In this document: positions 52,311-62,904 of the stretch, piece after piece
How the letters are laid out: each line of letters opens with the position of its first letter
Numbering within the stretch: position 1 is the stretch's first letter
From: Adiantum capillus-veneris
Lineage: Eukaryota > Streptophyta > Polypodiopsida > Polypodiales > Pteridaceae
Assembly (NCBI GenBank): GCA_014529385.2
Contig: CM043965.1
Span: 67,143,690-67,207,689, forward strand
Reading direction: 5' to 3'
Length of the DNA stretch: 64,000 nucleotides
The notes under the pieces: generated by a model
Told to the model about the DNA's origin: nothing
The model's input: only the letters and a program-made list of their open reading frames with translations
Databases searched by the model: none
Translations under genes and position numbers: made by a program

Positions 52311-53131
52311 TGAAAGGCGGTTACCTCTAGGAGGCACATCAATGAGAAGAGGCACCAACCTTTATTGGACACAATCAAACAACATAGGAAACCCTAACCT
52401 AATTATTTGCACTCCCCCTAGAGATTCAAGGGAACATGATATTGTAGATATGGGGAGGTAACCCTAAGGCTAAACCCCTATCCTCATCATCGTCAATAAA
52501 AACAAAGTCATCATCCGTGAGACCATACGTGCCATCCGTGTAATCGAGGTGTAATCATGTAAATCTTCTTCATCATTAGAGGCACCAATGTTTACTAAGA
52601 AGGTCACTAAACGTCTATAGTCATCTTGGTCAAAAGGGTAGGCTTGTGCAATGGGAGAGACGCTCTCTACTAAGTATGGATCAATCATGGTCAAGAGACG
52701 TATCAGCCATTCTAACTTCTCAAAAATCCTATCACATGCTAGCGTACCTACCAAATCCCATTCATAGGCAAGCACCGGAAAGAATATGTGAAACACTTGT
52801 GAAAAGTAAAGAGGGTACCTCTCACCCAAGGTAGGAGTGGATGACTCTAGCGTACTAGCCATATCTATACACACAAATAGATGATGGTTAGAGTGCAAAT
52901 ATTATAAGGGTCGTGTCAAAAGGTCGTGTTTTTGTGCATAATGTGTTTTTATGACTTGATATAGAACTTGTAGGTTTCCACATTTTTGTTTGATGGCTCT
53001 TGCTCTTTTAATTTTTTATTTTGGTTTTTGGGAGTATAAGGCTTTATATATACATTCCCTAAGATTGGAGATTGAGGGATCAGGGAGGAAAGTTAAGAGG
53101 GAAGTGAGTGAACAATGAATGTCAGCAAACA
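52311..53131 (-). repeat. Gyp3 3' LTR
   Basis: 821 bp by inference: it begins TGAAAGGCGGTTAC, like the Gyp2 LTR start TGTTAAGGCGGTTAC, and ends CAGCAAACA beside a purine tract. The minus-strand TATA (TATATATAAAG) lies near 53045-53055. No partner LTR in the window. Confidence 0.65.
52470..52862 (-). CDS. Unidentified ORF inside the Gyp3 LTR, 130 residues
   Basis: ATG at 52862 (MASTLESSTPTLGERYPLYF) to 52470, about 190 bases downstream of the minus-strand TATA box. Unusually long for LTR sequence. The first part has hydrophobic helices and the end is rich in Arg/Met. No family recognised; it may be chance. Confidence 0.25.
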   Translation of the reverse strand: MASTLESSTPTLGERYPLYFSQVFHIFFPVLAYEWDLVGTLACDRIFEKLEWLIRLLTMIDPYLVESVSPIAQAYPFDQDDYRRLVTFLVNIGASNDEEDLHDYTSITRMARMVSRMMTLFLLTMMRIGV

Positions 53132-53146
53132 CTCCCCCCTTCCTTG
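53132..53146 (-). other. Gyp3 polypurine tract
   Basis: The minus strand reads CAAGGAAGGGGGGAG next to the LTR, similar in place and composition to the Gyp2 PPT. Confidence 0.65.
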
Positions 53147-53391
53147 GGTAGATCATACCTTTTGGAATGATGTCGTCACCTTTTGAAACTATTGTTCCAA
53201 GTTGTCATGGGTGAATACTTTGACCAATAGTTTTCGACCGCCCTAGGCATTTTAGCTGTGGTAAGATACTCTCCCATGATTTTATTTGCAATGTTGTTGT
53301 AGGTGGTTAACTTACAACGGGAGGTGAAAACTCTTTCTTTTTTGTATGGATATGTACAATGGTAGATGGAGGTTGTGTCATCGTGTCTCTT

Positions 53392-54250
53392 TTACGTATA
53401 TGAACTACATGGAGAGCAAGAAGCTTCATTGATTTTTTTTATGGTTGAGCTGAGCAAAACAAGCCTTTCTTGCTTAGGAACTGATACTAGCTCCAGATTA
53501 GATGTATAGTGTTCTGTGATCTTTCCTTTTCCACGATCTTCAATTGGCTTTATCGTCACAGGATTTGACTCACATGGGTCAGGTGATAAGTAAGAACACA
53601 ATTTATGTTTTGGCACCCAGATTTGATCGTTTCCTTGATAGTAGCCTTGGGCTTCCAATAGTCGTTTAGGAATCCAACGCAACGTCTTCTTACATTTCTA
53701 GGAGCGAGTGGGGCGTTTCTTACAAGGCTCCTGTTTTTTAGCATCAGCCATGGTCACTAAAGAAGCTTTAGGGACCCACTTGTATTTTTTTTTTTTCTAT
53801 ATTAGAATGCGTCTTGTGTGTTTCAATCTTTGTTTCAACTACAAAAGTTGAAGCTCTAGAGAGTTGGGTTATAGGGACATATGGTTCAACATCATGAACA
53901 TGTAATGTTTTGGGTTTTATTTCCTTAAGAGGCAATATCTCAAGGACTATGGCTTGGGTGGCAGGGCTAAGAGTTGGTTTCTGCGTTGTAACAATCCTAG
54001 TCCCCCAATCAATAGTGCCTTTGGTGGCTATCATCCATGCACGTTCTAGGTTTATACTACCTTCCATAGTTCCAACAGGCATGACCAAAAAGTCTTGAGT
54101 CACAAACCCATTGTCATAACTGACAGAAGTGTGCTAGATTCCAATTTTTTTCTTATTGAAACCCTTGACTTGGATAGTACTCTCAGATAGAGATGGCTTT
54201 ACCAACTGACACCACACTCCATATGACAACATATTATATTTAGCACCCGT
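53392..54250 (-). pseudogene. Gyp3 second retropepsin, second part, and W-x-P-K tail (broken)
   Basis: Starts at the solo LTR border with GAKYNMLSYGVWCQL, then IQVKGFN, a stop, TQDFLVMPVG and GTIDWGTR (54103-53768 frame), matching Gyp2 protease 2 in order. Further on come LRWIPKRLL and QIWVPKHKL, the repeat also seen in Gyp2. Stops near 54130 and 53760. Confidence 0.68.
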
Positions 54251-55082
54251 TGATGGGGGCTTTTCACAAGCCAAGCTCCCATACCCCTCTTCTCTCGTCC
54301 CCACCCCATGAAAACCCCCTCTTAGGGAGGGAGTGATAAAAAGCATTGGAAAAAGTAAGAAAAAAATAAAGTATGATTATGTAAATATATAAGAAAGGTA
54401 AAATAGGCCACCTCATGCCTGCGGGGTAGCCCATCCCCACCTTGCCTCCTTTTTCTTCACTGTTGCCCCGCCGTGTGTCCCTTTTCCTCTCCTCCACTCA
54501 AAAGGTCAACCCCCTCTCTCTTCCCCTTGTCCTTTCTCCTTTCTCTCTCCCCTCAAGCTACCCCACCTCTCACCAATAATGCATTATAACTCACCAATAA
54601 TGCACCCTAACTCACATGCAACTTACCCTATCTTCCAAAATAGTATACCCCACCCCCTCTTTCTCTCTCCTATCATATCCCATGACCCAAATACCCCCCT
54701 CTCTCTCTAAAGGGCGCCATGTCTCTTGTCTTGTAGCTAAATAACCTCCCCCACACTCACACACACTCAGTTTCACTGAAAAAGGTGCCCACAGACCCAT
54801 CCCCACCCGGTGGTTACCTGATTTTTCTTGTGTTCACACACATCTGCACACAGATTCACCTCTGAACACACTCCCCTCTCTCCCCTCTTGTAATTACTTT
54901 ATTCTCCATGTCACCTCTCACTTTTTTTCATCAACCCATCTCTCTCTCTTAGTCTCTCTCTCATGAGACTGCTGTTCTGGCACAGATACACACAGCCAGA
55001 CAAGTGGGGCCCACAGTCACATGGCCTATGTAGATAATGATTTCTTCATTTCTAAATTCTAGAATTTTTTCCCCCTCCTCCC

Positions 55083-55092
55083 CTATATAAAG
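55083..55092 (+). promoter_or_regulatory. TATA box of the solo LTR
   Basis: CTATATAAAG after pyrimidine-rich sequence; a likely transcript start lies about 30 bases on. Confidence 0.65.
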
Positions 55093-55561
55093 AGGGGTCA
55101 CCATCACACTAAGGACACAACATCACCAAAGAACACACTATGCACTGTGTGTGCCTAGTGCACACACACACACCCACACCATCACCATCACCATCACCGC
55201 AATCACCATGCTTGTCTTGAGCATGACCTCTACACCCTTGGCTATGGAAGATGAAGGGCAACTAAATGAAGGATGATGGCCATAATCCTCGTGCGAGTCT
55301 TCGCCATCAACTCCCACCTAACCGCCATGTGCTCTACCACTCTATCCCTTCTCATTCCCCTACCCTATGCTCCCCATTTCATCGCCTAATTCTCTAAATA
55401 AAGCTTGAGGTTTTGTGAGTATGTTTTCTTGCAATGTTTTGCCCATGTGAGGTGTGCGGAATCGCCACCTAGTCTTGTGTTTTGGAGTGAGCTTGTGTAT
55501 GTGTGAAGGGTGTGCGGATTCGCCATCCTTTTGTGGTGCCTAAGTACTAAGCCGCTATACC

Positions 55562-55566
<5 letters not shown>

Positions 55567-55644
<78 letters not shown>
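55567..55644. repeat. (CT)n microsatellite
   Basis: About 39 CT units, the longest dinucleotide tract of the window. Long Arg/Glu and Ser/Leu frames across it are artefacts. Confidence 0.95.
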
Positions 55645-55648
<4 letters not shown>

Positions 55649-55862
55649 ACTTGATCTCATTCCCTTTCCTCTTCATCATTACTCCCAAGCATCCATCTCT
55701 CTTGGATGAAAACTTTTTTATGGTGGTGTGTTGTTTGCGTCCTAGCCGCTGAAGCTAGGTGGTGCCCCCTGTTTGCTTTACCATGACAGGCTCGAGGCGC
55801 GCCATTCGGTCCCCGGTGTTTTAGAGGCCGTCGGGGGTTCGGGGTTCGCTTTGCTCCCGTCA

Positions 55863-56572
55863 CCGTGTCTAACAAGGCATTATATAACACTTTCCCATAG
55901 GTGCTATTTAGTTCAATAGGGTGTGATAGAGTCCAACCAATCATTGTCTGTTTCAATGTGGAATGAATGTGTAAGTCCAAGGTTGGCCTCTCGTTGGAGT
56001 CTTATGCGTTTTTGTCTCTCCTTAGCCTCAGCTTTTAGCCTCAGCTTGAGCTTGTATCTTCTTCAACTTTGTTTGTGCCTTGGCTGCCTTTTTTTTAATG
56101 AATGGCACGTAGATCCTCTTGGCTTAAAGGATCATAATATCTTTTAGTTTTGCTCCCATTGGGGAATCCAATGGTTTTAACTCCATCAAGAGTCTCCACA
56201 CGAATGGTACCTTGTGGGGTGATTTCACATACTCTATATGGTCCTTTTCCCGCATATTTCAACTTTCTCTTCTCGTTTTGCACTCAATACATAAGGACTT
56301 TATCACCAACATTGATATCTTTGTTCTTTAGATGACGGTCAAACCATTTCTTCCTCCTATCTTTCTCCACAAGTGCATTTTGCACAGCCAATTGTCTTTC
56401 TTCGTCTAACCTTGCAAGGGTATATAAACGCTCAACTAAAGGGTTACCATCCCAACCTTCTAATGAAGCTACGTGCAGACTAGGAATACAAACTCCCATG
56501 GCATAACTGCACAATTAATAGCCACTTTGTAAGAATTTTGATAAGCCCATAGAGCTGCTTCAAATCCCAATT
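55863..56572 (-). pseudogene. Gyp3 integrase C-terminal part and start of second protease
   Basis: ALWAY near 56555, then VERLYTLARLDEERQ and WFDRHLKNKDINVGDKVL, the gypsy integrase C-terminal domain (KYAGKGPYRV). A stop follows AIH near 56095. The left end carries YNALLDT, the start of the second retropepsin, cut inside the active-site codons by the solo LTR. Confidence 0.78.
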
Positions 56573-58176
56573 TGTAACATTTAATGGCCTAAAAACTTGT
56601 GTGTATCGGAAATTAGCATGAACATCATGTGGGAATTTCATTAGAATAGATTCCTAATGAGAATTACAAGAGTGCTTGGGTGGAGAGAGCAACAAAAAGC
56701 ATAACACCTAGTTAGATAGCATGAACAATACTTTCAAAAGAGAGAGAAATTAAGCTATTGACAACAGTTGAGGACCGGATTTGCATGGAGCCGGTCCCCC
56801 CTCCAAAAGGCTTTGTATTATGGTTTCTCCCATCAAGAGAGACATTGCACAATACAATTCTTTGTGTTCCTTCAAGACTAGCTAGTGCAATGAAGATGAA
56901 AGCTTCATAAGCAAAACACTTAGCAAACACAACATCAATTATCCCCGGTCTCAGACCCAAGACCTCACACACCTTCAAAGATGGTGAGAGCTAGCAGGGT
57001 ATGAGAGTAGATTGAGAGGAAGAAGGAGTATCTTACGAAAAACATGTACATATCCTCACATAATCACTCATATTAGCATAGCTTAGCTTAGTAATTAGCT
57101 TGGTAGAGGAGATGGGCATGCATTGGAGGTTGGCTCTTGGTTGGATTTGCATCCACATGCCAAGAGTGTGTCGATGTAGGCTTCTATCTCACAAGATTGG
57201 AGTAGGTGATGAGCTCTCCATTAAAGCTTGGGAAGAGATATTCTTTTTCTTGCTTCTCACATAGACTGTGTGAGAGTGTGTGTGTGTGTGATAATGCCTT
57301 GCAAAAATCAGCCCCCTCTCTCCTTTGGGCGACCCCTCTTGCTATTTGCTCTTGCTCTACCCTCATTGGACATCCCCAGGCCTAGCCAATGGTAATTAAG
57401 CAGTATAAGTGATAGCCTTCTGACATGTGTCCCCCTTTCCCCTTTTGTGAGAGCTTTAGGTAATTTAATAATTCAACTAAACTCTCATTGGACCCCTTTG
57501 CCTCCTGGCCAATAGGAATCAGGCAAGCCATTGGGCTGCTGAATGCTCATTGGACCCCTTCGGAGACTGTCCAATAGTCTTCTAGAGGACTTAATTCTCA
57601 TTGGTTCTTTTATTAAGTGTTTTTAAATTAATTAAACTAGATTTACTCTAGCCTAATTCTCATTGGTCCACCTCCAAGGCCATCCAATAGGAATTGGGTA
57701 CACCTTGTGGGCATCTGGGCTAGGGAGCTTGGGCTAGGGAGCTGACATGTGTCCCTCATTCCCTTTGTGTAAAGGGAGCTTGTGTGTGTGTGTGTGTGGC
57801 TTTCTCTCTCATCCCCTACATGCAAGGCTCGCCCCCTCCTAAGTAGGGATTGTAAAGACTTTTTTGTACACACACAAAGCATCCAATTCCCCTATGGTTG
57901 ACCTTTGGACACAACCTTTGAATTTTGGAACCTTAGCATTTTGGAAGTCTTAATGGGCTGAACCTTAGGGTCTTTTTAGCCCATTGTTGCACATGGATCT
58001 TTTGCAGATGGCCCCCCCTTTGGATCCCTATTTTCCCTCCTTTGGATCCCTACTATGGCCGGTCTGCTAGCTTAACCAATATTCTAGCTTTTTCTTCCCT
58101 GGCACTTCTCCATATTAAATGATCAGTTTAACATGAGAAAATCATTTAGGAGAATTAGATATTGATTATTATGACA
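56573..58176. mobile_element. Solo LTR (1604 bp) inside Gyp3 integrase
   Basis: Ends TGTAACATTT and TTATGACA; flanks CAATT (56568-56572) and CAATC (58177-58181) form a target duplication with one difference. Integrase core homology stops and resumes at these points. It has five or so ATTGG...CCAAT pairs between 57363 and 57695 in ATTGGACCCC contexts like the Gyp1 array. GT tracts occur near 57275 and 57780. Orientation undecided. Confidence 0.75.
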
Positions 58177-60470
58177 CAATCTGTGCAATGAGCTTTGACT
58201 ACTTTGCTCAAGATAGAGATTAAGGTCTTGTTAGTGCTCTTAGCTTGGCCATTTGCTTGTGGATAATAAGGTGTGGACTTATGGTGGGCTATCATGAAAT
58301 TTTTCATGAGTTCCTTTATCACTTCATTTATAAAATGAGTACCATTGTCACTCACAATCTCAAAGGGACAACCAAATCTTGTAAAAATGTTCTTAAAGAG
58401 AAACTTGGCAGTTGACCTTGCATTAGTTGTACGTGTCACAAAGGCTTCCCGCCCACTTTGTCACAAAGTCCGTGGCAACGATAATATATCAAGATTGAGT
58501 ACTACAAAATGCATGACTAATTGGTCCTACAAAGTCTAAACGCCATTTTTCAAATGGCTAGGCCACTTTAACAGGATGTAAGGGCATCTTATCCTTTCGT
58601 TGTGTGATTTTATAATGTTGGCATTCATCACATCCTTTTGCAAAAAGTGATGCATCCTTGAATAAGTATGCCACCAATAGCCTAATTGCAACACCTTTCT
58701 AACAGTTAGTTCCACTAAGAAATGTCCTCCGACTATACCCATTTGGACTTCTTGCAGTATGTATAAATACTCATCCTCATGAGCACAACGTCTAAGAATA
58801 TCATCCTTCCGTAGCTTGTAGAGAGTTCCTGCAATGAGAGAATAAGGTTCACATTTTTTCAACAGTTTTTGAGCTATATCCTTACGAAGATCCTTGGGTG
58901 GAAAACCATTAACTAGAAAGTTCACAATCTTCTCACTCCATTCACGCATGGTCTCGACTAGAAATAAGGAAGTATCAGGCAGTTCATCCATCAACTCCAG
59001 TAGGGGCTTCACCATTGGGTATGCGAGACAAATGATCCGCCATGACATGCCTTTTACCAGGTCTCACCACAACAGTAAAATCAAATTCAAGAAGAATTAA
59101 CAACCATTGTGTAATTCTTCCCGTGGAACAAGATTTATTTACTAGATACAACAAGGCTTGATGATCCACATAGAAAAAAAATTTGTTGGCAAGAAGGTAG
59201 TAGCAAAATTTCTTCACTGCATAAATCATAGCTAAACCTTCCCGCTCTGTAGTGGTGTAGTTTCTCTCAGTATCATTCAATTGACGACTTGCAAAGCTAA
59301 TCGAGTTGTCCAATTTATGTTCTCATGGTTGAGCTAGAACACACCCAATAGCAAATTTCGATGCATCAATATGCACATGAAAAATTACATTCCAATCGGG
59401 AACTTGTAGAATGGGAGCGCTTGTCAAGGTCTTTCTCAATGACTCATAAGCATGGTCACAGTCCGCGGTCCAGTGGAACTCAATAAGAAGCTTGTATAAA
59501 GGACGAGCTATCTCAAGAAAGTTTAAAATAAACAGTCGGTAATAACCAACATGGCCCATGAACCTTTGAACTCCCTTATAGTTTGTAGGTGGTGGCAAAT
59601 CAACAACGGCTTTAATTTTGCTCTCATCTGTGAAAATCCCATTTTTGGACACTATATGCCCTAAAATGACTCCATGTTTAACCAAAAATTGGCATTTAAA
59701 AGGGTTTAAGGAGATGCGATACAATTTGCACTTCTCAAACACTTTTCATAAACATGATAGATGTTCTTTTCAAGAAGAATAAACACAAAGGTCATCTAAG
59801 AAATCTTCACAAAGAAAGCTTCGCAAAACTCCCTCAAATATTCTATAAAAGCAGTGTTTATTAATCTTTGGAAGTTAGCAGGAGCATTGGTTGAGCCAAA
59901 AGCCATAACACGAAATGCGAACACTCCGAATTCGGTTATAAAAGTTGTTTTAGCTTGGTCCTCTACTGCAATTGTGATTTGATTGTATCCGGAGTACCCA
60001 TCTAAAAAGCTATAAGCTTCCTTTCCTGCAACTCTCTCAAGCTCATGTTCTGAATATGGCAAGGGGTAATGATCCCTCCTAGTGGCGGCATTGACCTTCT
60101 TGAACTGTACGCACACTCTGAGTTTCCCATTCTTTTTTGGCACAATCACAATTGGAGACACCCATTCTGAGTGCTCACTAGGGTATATGAATCTGCATTT
60201 GAAAAGATTTTCAATCCCTTCTTGAATAATCTTTGTATACTTAGGGTTTGTATACTTAGGATTCATTGGGTAGGGTCGTTGTTGGGCTGGTTTAGCCATG
60301 TATTTCATGGGGATTGTGTGTTGCACCATGGAGGGTGGAACACCTTTCATATCCTGATATGTCCAAGAAAATATATCTTTGAATTCCTTGAGAAGGCCTT
60401 TAAGTACATGCTCCTCAGTCTCTGTCAGATCTTGGGCAATGAAAATAGGTTTTGACTCCTCACCAGGTTC
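58177..60470 (-). pseudogene. Gyp3 RT, RNase H and integrase core (broken)
   Basis: RT 60350-59796 (WVSPIVIVPKKNGKLRVC, FLDGYSGYNQI, FRVMAFGSTNAPANFQR). The catalytic DD motif lies after a frame change near 59795. RT connection 59742-59323; RNase H HIDASKFAIG near 59370 and FASRQLND 59313-58984; a single integrase zinc domain 58900-58600 with the first His changed; core FEIVSDNGTHFINEV and QANGQAKSTN (catalytic Glu read as Lys) 58439-58177. A 12-bp duplication gives NPKYTNPKYT near 60255. Confidence 0.85.
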
Positions 60471-60478
60471 TACTAACT

Positions 60479-61780
60479 CTATTTCTTTTTAACTATCAGT
60501 GGACCATCATAGACTCCATTACTTCCATTGATAGGTGTCCTTTGTGCCTTTGTATACACAACCTTACGTTCCTTTGTGGTGTAGGATTTGAAATGTTCAG
60601 GTGTAGGGTGTAAGTCTGTGGGGTCTTGTTGTTCTATGGACTGTGATTTCAGCGTCAATTTCAATTAATGATTCTGACTCCGAATCGTGTGGGCTATAGT
60701 CTTGTGAGACCTTATTGATTCCATGTCAGTCAAGCCTTCATCATGTAGGTCATCAAAAGCTATATGCATTGCTTCTAGCATATTTAAGGGCACAAGTTGT
60801 GGTATTTCATCCCCCTCAGGTGTTACCCAAGTCGTCACCCTATTTTCCCAAGTGTCTATGGTTGCTGCTAGGTGGACCCAATCCACATTGTCAGACTCAG
60901 TCATCCCACGTAGAACATCCATATAAGGAGAATCTTGCCCAACATTAGTGTCCGTTTTACATGTGTAACAATATTGCAATGGGGCCAAGTGAATTGTGGT
61001 GTTAGATTTATGATCAATTATAAATCTGTTTCCTAGAGGATGTGCTCGACCAGTTACAAGATCCACTTGAATGACAGAATCTTGGAACTGCAAGTAGATA
61101 TGGTTTTTAAATCAGTCATGCACCATTTTTGCTTCCCTCATGAAAGGACCTCCTAAGATCATCTCAGATGACAAAGTGTGCTTGGAGAAATCCATAACAA
61201 TGAAAGTATTCCTTATTTTGTGTCTAAAGACCATGATCTTGAGATCCTCTAGCATTCCAATAGGTTTAACAATAGTCCCATTGGCCATTTTTACTACTAT
61301 GTTTGTAGTCCCAAGGTGAGGTCTTCCCAAAGTTTCCCATCAATTTTTAGTCACAATGCTAACCCCAATGCCACCATCAAGGATTCCCTTCACAGTTAAT
61401 CCCTTGGTAGTGATTGGTATGGTCGCATTGGATGCATCGCCCTCAAAGTATTGTCCCAACTTATTAACATGTATTTCGACAAGAGAGTTCTCATCTAGGT
61501 TGGGTTGTAGATCTAAGTGTTCCTCCTCTATTGGCATCTCCCTAGCTCCATCCATCTGTGCAAATTGTGGTAGCCCGACTTTCAGTTCTCCATTCAGGAA
61601 AGCTCAAAGAGCTAAGAATAGCTTGGGGTCTCCTTATAGTTTGGACACGATGGTGGTTCTACCTTCTGAAGCCATGAAATCCATCAATTTTGTCAATATT
61701 TAACGACACCTTTTGGGCTTCAGTCCCTTGACGTGGGGAAGATGGGATCTCCGTTTCTTCGATAGGGTCAGGTAGTCCCT
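60479..61780 (-). pseudogene. Gyp3 protease 1 and linker (broken)
   Basis: ILDGGIGVSIVTKN near 61375 is the retropepsin motif with Ser of D-S/T-G changed to Gly. A stop follows. The frame 61330-61112 continues with VKPIGMLEDL and ILGGPFMREAKMV, matching Gyp2 protease 1. Two linker frames (61093-60665, 60664-60479) precede RT. Right of 61560 only frame-broken gag-pol linker remains before the Gyp4 LTR. Confidence 0.78.
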
Positions 61781-61783
61781 CTG

Positions 61784-62661
61784 TGTGGGGCGGTGTCTAA
61801 CCTCACTCCTATCTTATTACAGATATAGCAAGAACTACGAATATAATTGTCAATCCATGGGATGAAGCTGACTTGACTAGTGCATAGAGGCTACAAGAGG
61901 TTGTCAATCTCGTGGAAAACAACAAACAACTCACATCTAACTCAAGCTACACTCAAATGACTGAAATCACCAAAAGCTAATCGCTCATCGACAAACAAAT
62001 CACATCTGTTACAGCATCAAACAACATCCAAACGTTATGAAACTTCTAGGACATGTTTATAAGACCTAAGCCCACATGCTTATGGTCTCAAATCTCACTT
62101 TAGGTCAAGTGAAAAAGCGCAATTTTACAATAGTGAGTTTTTGACCTAGTCCTTTTCAACCCAGAATGCATCTAATGCTTAGCAATGATGCCTCAATACC
62201 CAGCCTATACTTAGTTTATGATTTTGAAGCTTAAGTTTCTACTTATGATGAAATTAGGCCGACAACACCAAAAGCTACGGATGACCATGAAATGCTTACG
62301 TCAATGCGTAGAGCTCTTACATGCAGTTGCAACGCAATAGACTGCACTACAATGTGACAACCGGGAAGGGAGTAGGAAGCACGAGAAGGAGAGAAATGAG
62401 CGACGTTAGCTCACGCTATCTTTCTATTATCCAAAACTTATAAAAAACTTACAAACATTGACTTTTATACCTTAGCCAAGGTTTTTGTGGTCAAAACTAA
62501 TAATCTGGGAGCTCTAACTAAAGACAGGTTGATACAATTTGGAAGCTTGTAGCCCTGGCTTATCAATTACAATGTTTATCTAGAAAGTAGGAGTTACCAG
62601 TGTTTTTACAATAAAAGCTTCGAAAAATGATATTCAAGTTATTTGAGTTAGCTTGCTGCTA
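61784..62661 (-). repeat. Gyp4 3' LTR
   Basis: About 878 bp, matching the solo LTR at 44643-45547. Its minus-strand TATA context GGTATAAAAG resembles that of Gyp2. The inner end is decayed (GCTGCTAC instead of GCTGCTAACA). Confidence 0.82.
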
Positions 62662-62904
62662 CGTCCTCCATTGTGTCGTCCCTTGACACAGCTTCATGGA
62701 CTGAAGTAGTCTTCAGGTTGATGGCTGGCGAGGCGGTCTTTAAGAGCATGTAATGCTTTCTCACATCTAAGTCTTCTTTATTTGTCTGGAACCTGCAAGA
62801 ACTACACGGTGACTCTATTTTTAAGCTCAATGGCTAAATAGCCAGCAAATTTGGATGTGAGGTTGCTTATTTACTAGCCCAAATATGTTCGTTCTCCAAG
62901 TGAT

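Larger units (their letters stand above)
54251..55862 (+). mobile_element. Solo LTR (1612 bp) inside the Gyp3 second protease
   Basis: Ends TGATGGGGGC and GCTCCCGTCA, imperfect inverted ends with TG/CA termini, flanked by CCGT (54247-54250 and 55863-55866). The protease reading resumes exactly across it. Plus-strand TATA CTATATAAAG at 55083-55092, polyadenylation signal AATAAA at 55397-55402 and a CT tract at 55567-55644 give a plus orientation. No internal domain or partner seen, and the family is not otherwise present here. Confidence 0.75.
52311..61783 (-). mobile_element. Gyp3: decayed gypsy element related to Gyp2
   Basis: Minus strand: protease 1, RT, RNase H, integrase, second retropepsin, W-x-P-K tail, PPT, 3' LTR. 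The gag end is cut by Gyp4 at 61783, so there is no 5' LTR. No ORF3: the PPT follows the tail directly. Two solo LTRs interrupt it (54251-55862 and 56573-58176). It shares the GIL-D-G-GIG protease context and the protease-2 layout with Gyp2 but has only one integrase zinc domain. Confidence 0.82.
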
